Assembly (NCBI RefSeq): GCF_000003815.2
Contig: NC_049986.1
Location: 11,449,354-11,513,353, forward strand
Reading direction: 5' to 3'
From: Branchiostoma floridae
Lineage: Eukaryota; Chordata; Leptocardii; Amphioxiformes; Branchiostomatidae
Length of the DNA: 64,000 bases
Shown here: one piece after another, positions 52,518 through 63,449 of the stretch
Numbering within the stretch: the stretch's first letter is position 1
How the letters are laid out: each line of letters begins with the position of its first letter
Translations under genes and position numbers: made by a program
The notes under the pieces: generated by a model
The model's database searches: none
Told to the model about the DNA's origin: nothing
Seen by the model: only the letters and a program-made list of their open reading frames with translations

Positions 52518-55500
52518 CTAGATATGTGCAGTCACCTCTATGTCATAGGTGACAAGATGACCCCGGTACTGACCACGGTAAAGGTAGTACCATGCATACA
52601 GCTTCTTGTCCTTTGGGTTGTAGTCAAGAGAATACATGTAATTGTAACTATGTCCAGGTACACTGTAGAATGTGAAAGGGATGTTGACAAAAGAGTTAGT
52701 GCTGGTGTGAGTGTTGTAGAAGAAGTGGATTTCCCCGGGTGATTTGTAGTTAGTTAGAGTGTACAGCACCCCACACATCATGAAGGCCTCACCAACAGAA
52801 GCTCTGGGGTAGTCAGTTTGCCAGGTTTTCAGTATGCTGAGGTCATCAGGGTTCAGCTTACTAATGACAAGTTTACCACTGTTAGCAGAGGTAGCATAGA
52901 TAACCCATAGGCCTTCTTCATCAAGAGCAAAGTCAATGCCAATATTTGCACCATGCTTGTATTGGTAGTAGCTGTAAGCAGCACCGGGAAGTGTTTTACG
53001 GGCAGTCACAGTGCGTGTGGTCAGGTCATACTTGACCATGTTGTTTGTGGTCCCACTTGTACTGTAGTACAGGGACCCGTTATACATGACATGTCCTGTA
53101 CCATACCGTTGGTGTGGCAGGGAGTACCGACAACACTTGTGCCCAGCATTGAAGTTGGACATAGAAGTGTACTTCTCTATGAAGTTGTATGAAGAATGTC
53201 CATGGTAAGGCAGAATGTACACAGCATCATCACAGACAGCCCCTACTGGGTCCTGCATCCATGTTCCAGAACGATAGTAGCTACCAGTGAAGATCTTCTG
53301 CAGGGTTGGGGCAGACACAGATGTGAGGTACCCACAGCCTGGAACACAAGAAAGCCATGATTACTGTTATAATACAGTCAAACCTGTCTATAGTGGCCAC
53401 TCAAGGGACTGGAGAAATATGGCCACTATAGACAGGTGGCCACTATAGAGAAAATGTTGATCAATTGACCATGAGCAAGCTACACATGATTTCAGTTCCC
53501 ACTAATCTTTCTCACCAAGTAACATTGTCTCCATCGATAAACTCACCGACAAAGACTTTAATGCTCAAGGCATGCATACCTTCTGCTACCGCCAAAATGA
53601 CCCTGTCAGGAACTCCAAATCCTCGCAAACTACAATTTCAAACTCAGTGCAGGGTGACATAAGGCTGCAGTATGGTTGCAATAGGCAGTGTTTCTGTATC
53701 AACGGGACCGGAAATCATGTGGCCGTGGCCGCGTTGGACAGGTGGCCGCTAAGCCTATTTCTTAATCATTACGAAACCAAAGGACCAACAAAAAGTGGCC
53801 ACTATGGCCAGGTGGCTGCTATGCAAAGGTGGCCGCTAATACAGGTTTGACTGTACTCTCCAAGCAGATCTCTACTGGGGCTAGAAATAACAAGTCGGCT
53901 AGCAATCTGCATTGGCAAAAATTAAAGGACTTTGGCTAGCCGACTTGACATTGCTAGCCCCAGTAGAGATCCGCTTGGAGTGCTTACTTCCTTGATGAAG
54001 ACAAGGTTGTATTTCTATCAGTTTGAGCATAAATAGTGAAAAACATTACAGCAAACAGGCGAAAGTTAATGAATGTCATCCTTGAAATATAAATGTGTGA
54101 TCCATCTGCCTACTAACAGTGCATGTACACTCTCACCTACATGTTGTATGTATTAAGACTTACCTGATTGATTGTACTTGGGTGGCTCTGTGTCGTCGTG
54201 ACACATCTTGCGGGGATGCTCCTGACTGTGGACACGAGGAGACATGTCGTTCAGCTGCTCCTCCAATCGGCTGTTCTCTGACAACAGGTGCGTCTTCTCC
54301 TCAGTCTCTGTCATGGTTCTGTCATTCTCAGAGGGCAGGGTGGGTACGTTAGGCCACTGCTGGGCTGGTACAGGTGTGGATGTATCAAAGGTGATGTTAT
54401 AGATAACCAGTTTGCCACTGTCCCACCCATACAGAAAACCATCCCGAGGGTTGTAGTCAAGGCTGTACAGGTTAGTTTGGATGGGGACGGAGACGTTTAG
54501 GAAGGAGGTATCCCCAGTGTTCGTGTCAAACACATAGTGGATGTAGCTTGGGGATCGGTAGTTGGTGATGGTGTACAGAACCCCACAGATCATGAAAGTG
54601 TTGCCTACATACTCTATGGGATAGCTTGTGTTCCACATGTCTGTGATTTGGAGGGTTTCTGGATCAAGCTTTGCAACCACCATGTTCCTTTGGTTAGTTG
54701 GTGTGGCAAAGACAATCCACAGACCCTTCTCATCCACAGCAAAATCTGTGTATGTGTACATCCCCATCTTGTACCTGTAGAAGGGTGAGTTGTAATTGAC
54801 TGTGGAGGGAAGGTCTTGGTATATGGCTGCTCTAGTGGCAAGGTTATACTTAACCATTGTACGGGAGTTGAACTTGGTATAGTACACGCTCCCATTGTAC
54901 ATCACATGTCCTGTACCAGCCCAGTACTGTGGCAGCGTGTAGGGGGTGCAGGCCCACCCTGACTGGAAGTCCCAGACTGTGGAGTACTCTGGGACAGAGT
55001 TGCCTTTATATCCGCTCATGAACCAGACATTATCCGTGCATGTTGTTCCGACAGGGTCAGTCATCCAGGCTCCATACAATTCACTATGTTGTAACATCAC
55101 CTCTGGTTCTCCCACAGATGTCAACGTCCCCTTACAGCCTGAACAAACAAAAATATTATATAACGGGTTGTTAGTTTTGTGGTGAGAAACTTTCAAACTT
55201 CCTACAAGCAATACTGTAAATGCAGAAATGTTCGCGGTGGATTAATGTTCGCGGTTTTCGCGGTGACCACTTCACCGCGAACTTAAATCCACCGCAAACA
55301 TTTTTTTTATTATGGTATTGGACTGCAGTCTATGGTGTTACCGCGAATTTAAATCCACCGCGAAAAGTCATTTTTCCCGCTACCGCAAAATTAAATCCCG
55401 AACTTAAATGCATTTACAGTACTATTTTATCAGATACAGGGCTGTCTCCAAAACCCGTCCCTCTGTCCTGGGAAAGAAATTTCCTTTTTGGACTGGACAC

Positions 55501-56616
55501 AAATTTCTACCCATACCCATACACAGACTTAATTTTATGACAGGAAACTACTGCAGAGAGCATTTTTGTATTCTTAAACTGTCAGATTTAGAATTTGGCC
55601 GTATATATTTTCTACAGGAATTTACTTCCTAAAGGTGACCTTCCCTTCTTCAAGTTGGTGTGCTGCATAAATTAAGACCAAACAAAAACATCTTCCTACC
55701 TTAAGCTATTGGTTAACCTTTAGTCTACAGTTACAGTACTGTCTGTCATGGTACAGTGACTGCACCTGAACTTTGAGAGCCCCTATGAGACACTGTTGTG
55801 ACAACAATCCCGATAAGATCATTTTTCTTGACCATTTCCTTGAGAGCTAAATGTAATACTACAGGATTTTCAAGACTTAAAACAACATTTTCCAAAATGT
55901 TGGAATTTTTAGGGACTTTTTCAACATATTTATGCTCTCAGTTTCATGTAGAATGAAAAGATAGATCTTCAACTTGACATTTTTTGCGTGGCCAACAATC
56001 TTCTATTACTACACGAAATTTAGAGCAGTCAACACATACCTGCAGTGGGATAGGGAGTCAGTCTTCCTTCACACCATTTACGTTTGAAGAGCACCGGGGC
56101 TACATACGGGGTCAAGGATCGCGTCATGCTGCCATGTGCATCTCGGAACAGCCTATTCTTCTGTCGAAGCCAGCCTATGTCCAGAGCAGAGATGTTGGAT
56201 GGGTTCCCTGACCAGGATGACAGTTGAGTGGAAGTGGGAATGATGGGGGCAGAGTTTCCTGTGCCGGTACCCAGCAGCCCGTGGTTGTTCGTTGTGAAGT
56301 TGTTCTCCAGCAACACGTCGATCTTCGCATTGATGAAACGGAGTTCCGTCCTCAGCCCCTCCAGGTTCTCTGTGTCTTGCTTAACTTTCTGGACGTCTTG
56401 TGCCACGTTGGAGACAGCTCTGCTCACGTTCTTGATCTCGCTGTCCTGGTCCTGTTCCTTCTTGATGACCATGGTGGTCTCGTAGCTGCAGGACTCGTCC
56501 TTCTCACACTGCTCGCGGAACAGGTTCCACTGCTCGAAGTTGTCGGTTGACACGTTCTGACACTCGCCAAGTGCCATCAGCACAAGGACAACAAAGAGAG
56601 AGATTGTCGGTGCCAT
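52518..56616 (-). CDS. Secreted protein with coiled coil and two olfactomedin domains
   Basis: Three coding exons on the minus strand: 56616-56040, 55138-54164, 53338-52518. Both introns are phase 1 and the frame closes, giving 790 residues. Residues 1-20 are a signal peptide. A coiled coil follows (about 50-110), then a basic segment. Exon 2 carries olfactomedin domain 1 (from about 193) and a polar linker with heptad character. Exon 3 is a second complete olfactomedin domain to the C-terminus. Both domains start GC(K/G)xxLTSV and share DPVG, GTGHVMYNGS(V/L)YY, (D/E)EKGLW-type, M(I/M)CGVLYT(I/L)TNY and SLDYNP motifs, including the paired Cys typical of the fold. Family members act in the extracellular matrix or as adhesion ligands. 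No specific orthologue is recognised. Symmetric phase-1 exons point to exon duplication. Two separate genes are unlikely because exon 3 has no signal peptide and the splice phases fit. Confidence 0.88.
53375..53853. mobile_element. Tigger/pogo-like non-autonomous element with TA target duplication
   Basis: The left end CAGTCAAACCTGTCTATAGT and the right end (CTAATACAGGTTTGACTG) are inverted repeats. TA flanks each side (53373-53374 and 53854-53855). Repeated GTGGCCACTATAG-type words occur inside. CAGTCAAACC-type termini with TA targets are characteristic of pogo/Tigger elements. A related fragment (CCTGTCTATAGTGGCCAC) occurs at 39049 and 48898. Confidence 0.8.
53856..53984. mobile_element. 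Short foldback MITE abutting the Tigger-like element
   Basis: The left arm CTCTCCAAGCAGATCTCTAC and right arm (complement ending near 53984) form inverted repeats of about 30 bases, then a second inverted pair around GGCTAGC. Its first bases follow the TA of the neighbouring element directly. The terminus resembles that of the gap-spanning element at 29607. Confidence 0.75.
55214..55419. mobile_element. MITE with CTGTAAATGCA termini in olfactomedin-gene intron
   Basis: The left end CTGTAAATGCA matches the right end TGCATTTACAG. TA flanks both sides (55212-55213 and 55420-55421). The body carries many TTCGCGGT / ACCGCGAA words in both orientations. No ORF. Confidence 0.82.
55600..55890. repeat. 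Copy B of the olfactomedin promoter-upstream repeat
   Basis: Collinear with 384-660 and 57000-57290: TATTTTCTACAGGAATTTAC, CTGCATAAATTA(A/T)GACCAA, CAAAAACATCTTCCT and ATTTCCTTGAG-type blocks in the same order. It covers only the part distal to the TATA box. With copy C it brackets the first coding exon of the olfactomedin gene. Confidence 0.75.
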
Positions 56617-56699
56617 ACCTGGAACAATAGTTACATATCAAAAGTTATAGATAAGCCTAGCCAAGTTCTTTTGTAGTATTTAATGTTTTATTATACATA

Positions 56700-57290
56700 A
56701 AACTTGCCTGGAAGCAGTATTCCATCTTTCAATGTGCAATACACATTTTTGTATGGATAAGCCTTTTAAAAGTAAATTAAGACAAGTATAAATATCTGAA
56801 AGATTTTCCTTGTCCTATTGACACACTACTTTCGGCTTTCATTAACTAAACCAGTGTAGGCGTACCTCATCTTTAAAAAAAATTCCAACTTACCACAGTC
56901 CAAATAAGCCACCGTGTCTGCAGCAGTAAAGAGCAGCAAGTGGACAGCAGTAATGTTGTCACTGCTGAGACTAGTTCTGAACTGCGCACTTTCTAGCTTT
57001 TATATTTTCTACAGGAATTTACTTCCGTAAAATAATCTTCATTAGTCTTGTTCAAGTCAGTGTTCTGCATAAATTATGACCAAACAAAAACATCTTCCTG
57101 CATAGCTATTGGCTGACATTTAGTTTCCCTCAACAGTACTTTCTTTCGTCAATAAGGTTACAACCTCCTTGTTTTCATGGTACAGTACCTGCATTTCAAG
57201 TTTACTTGCAACTGTTTTGACAACATTACCAGTAAGATTATCTTTCTTGAACATTTCCTTGAGTGCTACCTATCACAAGATTTTTTGAAC
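56700..57290 (-). promoter_or_regulatory. TATA promoter and non-coding exon 1 of the two-olfactomedin gene (copy C)
   Basis: On the minus strand a TATAAAAG box lies at about 57003-56996, followed by a CAGTTCAGAACTAGTC start region near 56970. A donor at 56893-56892 (GTAAGTTGG) would end a short non-coding exon at 56894. The coding exon begins after an acceptor at 56618, two bases before the ATG. The same arrangement, with TATA, start region and donor conserved, occurs at 1-660. Function is inferred from motif order and paralogue conservation. Confidence 0.6.
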
Positions 57291-59235
57291 ATATTACTGT
57301 CACCTCCAAAAAGAGGATGAACTGAACTGATTAGCCTAGATACATGTCCCATGTAGTTTGGCAGGGCCCCCATACATGTGTACATTGTAATTGCTCCCTC
57401 AAAAAAAAGTCGAGCGTAGAGACCTGGTAAACAAAATAGAATGGGTCCCTACCTATCTATCATTCTATTGCACTCCAAGTATTCATCTTCAACCAAAAAA
57501 TTATGAATTTTTTAAGACTTGTTCTCCCCCTCACAAGCCGTGGTGAACACCAAGGACGTTCAACTTGAGTTGAATCAATCATAATAGTTAATTCCCTGGT
57601 TCAAATGTGAATGTAATTTGTTTTTGACTCATACTCATAGTATTTCATACAATTTCTATATCTGTACTCCATGCTACGTTTAAGCATTAATGCTTCCAGT
57701 TTGAAATACACAACATCAAAATAGCCAAAGTCCACTGCTGACAATTTATTCACCTTTTCAAGCTGGTATAGTGTCAAGCAGTACAAGCCCCCCTTACAGT
57801 CCCATTTTATGTGAGGAAAAAAAACTCAATTGTACTGTTTTACAGACCAGTGCATTATCTACATTCTGATTTCTGATCATTACAGACACTCAATTATAGC
57901 AAATTAGAAACAAACAAAAATGGGTAAACTACAGAAAATCTGAAACTTTGCAGGTGAATAATCTGTCATTAACAGCAAAAATATGTTCAAGCCAGAAGTT
58001 GAACCTGAGGTATTGGTTACTTTCTGCAGGCCCACTGTTACATATACATACAAATATTCATACCCTTATAGTCACCAGCTACTTTGCACTATAGTTGTGC
58101 AGATATCCAAATGAAGAAAATCATAGGTTGAAGCTATAGCCATGTTAGACTAGTGTCAGTCTAGATTCCCCTTTACACAAAGCAGATAAAACATTTTTAA
58201 GTTAGGTACCAAGTTTCTTTGTTTACTGTGTAAAATAATCTCTTGAAGCACTCTAAGTCTCTTGAAGCACTTGGAAAAGCACTACCGGTGCTTTCAATAT
58301 CTTGCTAGAATTACATTAAGGCAACTGTGTGAAAGAGCAAGTATGAAGTTACGTAAGCATTAAGTTAGCAGCTTTGTTCACACAAATTGTAATCCTTTAA
58401 GTGCTATTTTCATCAGCACTTTTGCTACTTTTCAGTAAATAACACATATCCACACATTACGAGTCGTACATCTACTGAGGGACTACGTCACTTCAAAATT
58501 GCTTAGTATAAATACATCCAATGCTTCACCTGTCATAAATTACATGTCTACATGTAGGACATAATCACATCAGCACGGCACAACAATTCAAGCCTTTCTA
58601 CTGCTCTTGTCTTGTTAGTTGGATACTACTACTACTGTAACAGTTACAAGGACACTTGGGAAAGGTCCCAAACTGCTGTACTTAACATTTCAAGAGAAAC
58701 TTCTATCACATTTATCTGAGAAAAACACTAGAGCTTTAATTTACTGCCCAATGGCAGGGTTGGTCAGTTACATATAACAGACAGTAGGGTAAAACCCAAA
58801 TCATTTGACAATGTACAATGCCATCAAGTTGGAATAAATACAGCGATGCTTAGAAATAGTCACAGCTTCAGTAAAACAAAGATACATCCTTCACAGAGGT
58901 ATTTTATGGTCCAACTACAATCTTCCATATTATTTAGACTCAACAATTCAAGACCTTGGTATATAATACTGTAAATTCTCTTTCCATGTGGTTTTATTTT
59001 GTAGCAGAAAGAAAAAAGGAGGCTTTTGTGATGTTTAAAATTTGTGTTTGAAGCAATTCTATAGTATAGTGGTGAAACATAGGATATTTCAGATGTCACC
59101 AATTCACCAAGAGGTCACCACAAAACAGCAAAAATAAAGCCGCTACAAAAGCTTCCGCATTTACAGTAGACCTGAGAAAGCACAATCTACGCCACACACA
59201 TGTACTGTATTGTTGTTGCGGAGATATGTATCTGT
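57291..59235. other. Intergenic sequence and 3' UTR of the zinc-finger gene
   Basis: No coding region is supported. The part near 59235 is the 3' UTR of the minus-strand zinc-finger gene. A short direct repeat, CTCTTGAAGCACT, occurs near 58250. Otherwise it is plain AT-rich sequence. Confidence 0.5.
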
Positions 59236-62200
59236 TCACCACATGTGCCTCTGCGTGTGCCGAACCCATTCCTCCTGGATATCAAACTGCCGGCCGCAGT
59301 AGCGACACTCAAAGATAACCGACTCGTACTCTAGTTCTTCCTCCCCGTCCAACCCCACTGTCACTTCCTGACCGATGTCTGACGGCCCCAAGTCTGCATG
59401 TAAGCTCTCCTGTGGTTGGCTGATGGGGGCCAGGTTCGGTTTGATGATCATGGTTGGCTGCAGGGGCTTGCGGGTGTGGCTGCGCTTCACGTGGCGCTCC
59501 AGGACTCTCCGCTGGTTGGTTGAGAAGGGGCAGTGATCACATCTGCAGGAGGAGAGGATATCATGTTATTGTTATGTTTTATGCTGTCGTGAGGACTAGC
59601 AATGGGTTTAGCACAGGCTTTCCAAAATGGTGCTGGAACTGCTTTTGATTCCTTATACATGTATTTTTTGACAAGCAAACTTCTTTCACAAATCAGGATG
59701 ACTGTACAGGCTCCTTATCTTTATTTCAATTAAACACCTAATCCAAATGCAGGCTGGGGACGGTGAGGAAAAAAGTGCTTCAATAAGAACTCTACCTGGG
59801 AGTGGGAATATAGCATCAGCACAACTGACCACTGATCACACTGAGAAGTCATTTTTGCCAAAGACTGCAAAACTATAGCCTACATCAGTCAGCACTGTGA
59901 AAACCCTCTGCTCAGAGAGAACATCTATGACATGTCTTGACACAAGAAACACTGACCTGTACTTGTTCTCCCCCATGTGTCCTCTGATGTGGTTGGACAA
60001 GCCAATCCCTGACTCAAACGTCAGACTGCAGAAGGAGCAGTGATGCTTCTTGTTGGCGTGTTCCTGCACGTGGGTGACATAATCTTTCCTGTGGAGGACA
60101 AACAACAAACCTTTAGAAGACTGAATACCTATGCAGTATCACACATCATTAAGAACAAAACCATATGAATTTTAGATTCTGCTTAATTTTGTGAGCTAAG
60201 AGTAAAGCTGTCAAAACACTATAACATCCTGTTATTCTTGTAAGAGAACGTCTACCAGGAAAAGGGTATTAGTATTCTAAGATACAATCACACATTGCTT
60301 AACATCTTCACCTTTTAAACATCTAGTTTACTACTTCTGTTTACTAATTCTATATCCCTGTCTTTGCTCAGCTATCCAAAAAAAAGTTAAATGTCAAACT
60401 GGACAATATAATCTACTAAAATCAACAGGAACATGTTTGGGACAAAAGAAGAAAGCTTGTGTATGGTGTACTACAGTGTAAATGGTTCTCACCTGTTTCT
60501 GGTAGAGAATTCACACACATTGCACTGGAAGGTTTTATCACTGTGGATGCGAAGGTGGTTTGCCAGGGACAGTCCATTGTTAGCCTGCGGAGGGAAGGTT
60601 GTGTTAGTCACAAGATGTGTTCTGCAAACTTTGACACTCACACAAGGATAAACATCAGAGGTGACAGACTTCGCCCCCTTACCCACACTGCTTTGCAGCC
60701 CTTGCAGTCACACCAATAAAAATAATGTAGCAGCACTGAGTATAATGGCAACAGTATTTGAATATCTAAATGGTGGAAACACACGCACACATATGGAGAG
60801 ACACAACAAAACACAATAAGGGTGAAGTAGAAAAAAACAGCAACCTTGTTCGTAACACATTTTTACTTTTTTACCACGTGTAGGTGTATCCATATGCCAC
60901 ACAAAATAATTAACAAAAGTTTCCTTTCACTCCTCCTTTCTGTAATATCATCAAATGAACCAACCTGGAAAGGACAGAAGTTACACTGATACTCCTGTAG
61001 TTTGGAAGCAGGGATGGGTGAGAGGGAGTCATCTTCATCACTGTACACATCATCATCCTCACTATCCTCCTCACTGTCACTGATCTCCTGTTTGAAGGTG
61101 TTCTGCTGGACTGTGATGGTCTGTGGAGCAAAGGTCTGGCCCTGGATCAGCTGCTGGGGCTGGTGCTGCAGGGGGTGGAAGGTACACAGGTATGTATACA
61201 GTACATGCTTGTCATACAGGAAACTAGACTACACTTCATGCATTATTTGTGTTTGGCTGACACAAGGTGAAATAACATTAAGTAGACTTTTCAGTCATGG
61301 AGGTATGGATTCTTGGAATCTAAGCCAATGCTTAACCAGAAATGCATTTCTGACATTTTGAACAATTACTAGATTTGGGCAATTGCATTTATGATAATAT
61401 ATACTTTATAATATAGCAGTCTCTAGGGGTGAGACAGAAAATGGATCAGCTACCATGACATGAATCAAACATACCTGGACTTGTGTGATCATCTTTCCAG
61501 CAAAGTATGTACCCTGCTCCTGTTGCTGAAAAGAGACAAGAAAAGGTTACATACAAAAATGCAGTCAGACAACAACAGTGTTAGAAGCTAGCAGATTCAA
61601 GGGACCAAATGTAATGCTACCATTAGTGTAGTCATTAGGTACTACCTAATGATTTTTGAAATCACTTTGAAATTCAAAGTGTATATTTTAGATTAAATGG
61701 CAATGGCTTAACCAGGGTTCAACAAGTTTTCTAAAATTCATTTGTCCTATCGGGCAAGTACAAAAATTGCTAGCCCGAAGCACACGCCCAAAATTTAGAA
61801 AAAATTCTTTGCATGTATACTTCCAGCAATGAAATTCTTTTACTATTGGCTCTATTTTTCTGTGTTGAACAATGCTTGATGCCATGACTGTCAAAAGTAA
61901 CAAGTACATGTATATCAACATCTCACTAAATATCTAACTTGCCCAATTGGGCAAGTGAGATAGGACATGCATCTGTCTGATCAGCACTTTCACTAGCCCA
62001 GGACAATCGGACTAGTGGACTTGTCCTTAACCCTCACCTTCATCCTGCGTGCAGCATGTGATCGCAGGTGCCTCTGCAGCAGCCAGTTCTGGATGAAGGC
62101 GAAGCCGCACTCCTCACACTTGAAGGGGCGCGGCCGCTCCAGCTGGTTACGGGCAGCTCGCAGCAGACTCCGGGCCAACAGCTGCTGCTTGTTCTTCCCA

Positions 62201-63449
62201 CTGTACTGATGGGTCTTTATGTGCCGCTAGTGGGGGATAATATATTCCAGTGATTTAAAAATGGCCCATATATGATGGCCGCCGTACTACAAAATTCACA
62301 TATTCAATACAATAGGAAGTAGCATCAGTGTAAACTTATAAAAAAAGCCATGAAAAAACAGTTGTTGGCTCATCCATACAGTAAATCTATATCGATTAAA
62401 GCAAACATCAGCAATAGCCACAGTCCTATCAACATAATCCTCTGGCAAAGTAGCCTTCAATCATCTCTCTCAAAGACTACAAATTTGGTATGGTTTAGGA
62501 TCTAAAACTTCAATACATTACTCAACACTATACAGGTTTTGAATACATGATCACTAATCAAGTTGGAGTAATTTCCTACTAACCTGTAGTAGCCAGTTGT
62601 GAGTAAAGGCAAACCCACACATGTCACACTGGAACGGTTTGTCAATCAAACTGCCGGGGACGGAGTGACGTCCTGCGCTGCTGGTACTCATTTCATCATC
62701 ATCTCTGTTCCTCCTTTTCCCGGCATTACCGCGGGACGACGATCGGGGGCTTTTTGGTGAAGTTGTGAGGTTCCCTTGGCTGGTGGTGAGGTTTACTGTG
62801 GGTGGTTGTGACTGGCTGGTGCCGGGAGACTGTACTTGTAAGGTGCTCCCAGGCTGTATAGATATGGTGTTCCCAGACTGTACAGGGATGGTACTTGTAG
62901 ACTGTACAGGGATGGTGATGCTGACAGTCTTGGGTGCCCAGTTTGCTCCCACCACCGGTATTGCCGAGGTAACGACTGTCCTGGCTATGGTTGCTATTTG
63001 TTGAGCTGAGCTGGGAGTGATGAAGAGCTTCTGGATGGGAGGGCGCTGAGACGGGGGGAAACCTTTGGCAATGAGAACCGGAACCTTCTGGGCACTGTTC
63101 ATCTGGACTTGAGCCTGCGCTGGCTGGAGGTGAACAGATACAAAAGTCATACAATCATTAATATGAGATCTTTTTGGGCTGCATCTTTGAGTGGTTTGCG
63201 AGAAATAGCTGCAGAAATTTCCCGTAACCATATCATCTTGTAGCAAAGGGAAATCTGGAAATGGTACTGTACCTGTACCTGCCCCTGAACGACTGTGACT
63301 TGGGACTCCGGCTCCACTTTAGTCTGCTGTGCTTCCCACGCCGCCTGTTCCGCCGCACGCTGTTCTTCCCGCTCGTGTTTGCGCATGTGGCGAGTCAGGA
63401 TCCACTGGTGAGGACACTTGTACTCACACTTGCTGCACTGGTACCTCTC
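59236..63449 (-). CDS. C2H2 zinc-finger protein, 3' part with eight fingers
   Basis: Minus-strand exons: 63449-63273, 62584-63123, 62226-62038, 61526-61476, 61166-60965, 60584-60493, 60088-59957, 59542-59236. The gene continues beyond the right part of the window through an intron. Eight C2H2 fingers appear in order, each C-x2-C-x12-H-x3/4-H; fingers 2, 4 and 5 are split by introns. A Gln/Ser/Thr-rich region of about 150 residues separates fingers 1 and 2, and an acidic stretch (SDSEEDSEDDD) precedes finger 4. The protein ends RHTQRHMW. Probably a nuclear DNA-binding regulator. No named orthologue is recognised. One problem: exon 61166-60965 is one base too long (202, should be 201). The surplus is in a run of four C at 61140-61143, which breaks the frame as given. 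Confidence 0.8.
61713..62035. mobile_element. Second copy of the CAGGG MITE, touching a splice donor
   Basis: An inverted copy of the element at 5200-5539: it starts CAGGGTTCAACAAGTTTTCT and ends GACTTGTCCTTAACCCTC. It contains the same GGGCAAGT and CTTGCCC words. Its right end at 62035 is the base next to the GT of the zinc-finger gene donor (62037-62036 on the minus strand). No clear target duplication remains. Confidence 0.75.

Noticed and set aside
52518-53318. Start codon of the 266-residue ORF at 53318
   Set aside because: That codon is GTG inside the exon; the exon truly begins at 53338 after an acceptor and encodes Cys-Gly-Tyr before it.
54153-55211. Treating the 352-residue ORF as a complete single-exon olfactomedin gene
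   Set aside because: Its first residues read through intron sequence before the acceptor at 55139, and its last residues read past a good donor at 54163. Splice phases join it to the exons on both sides.
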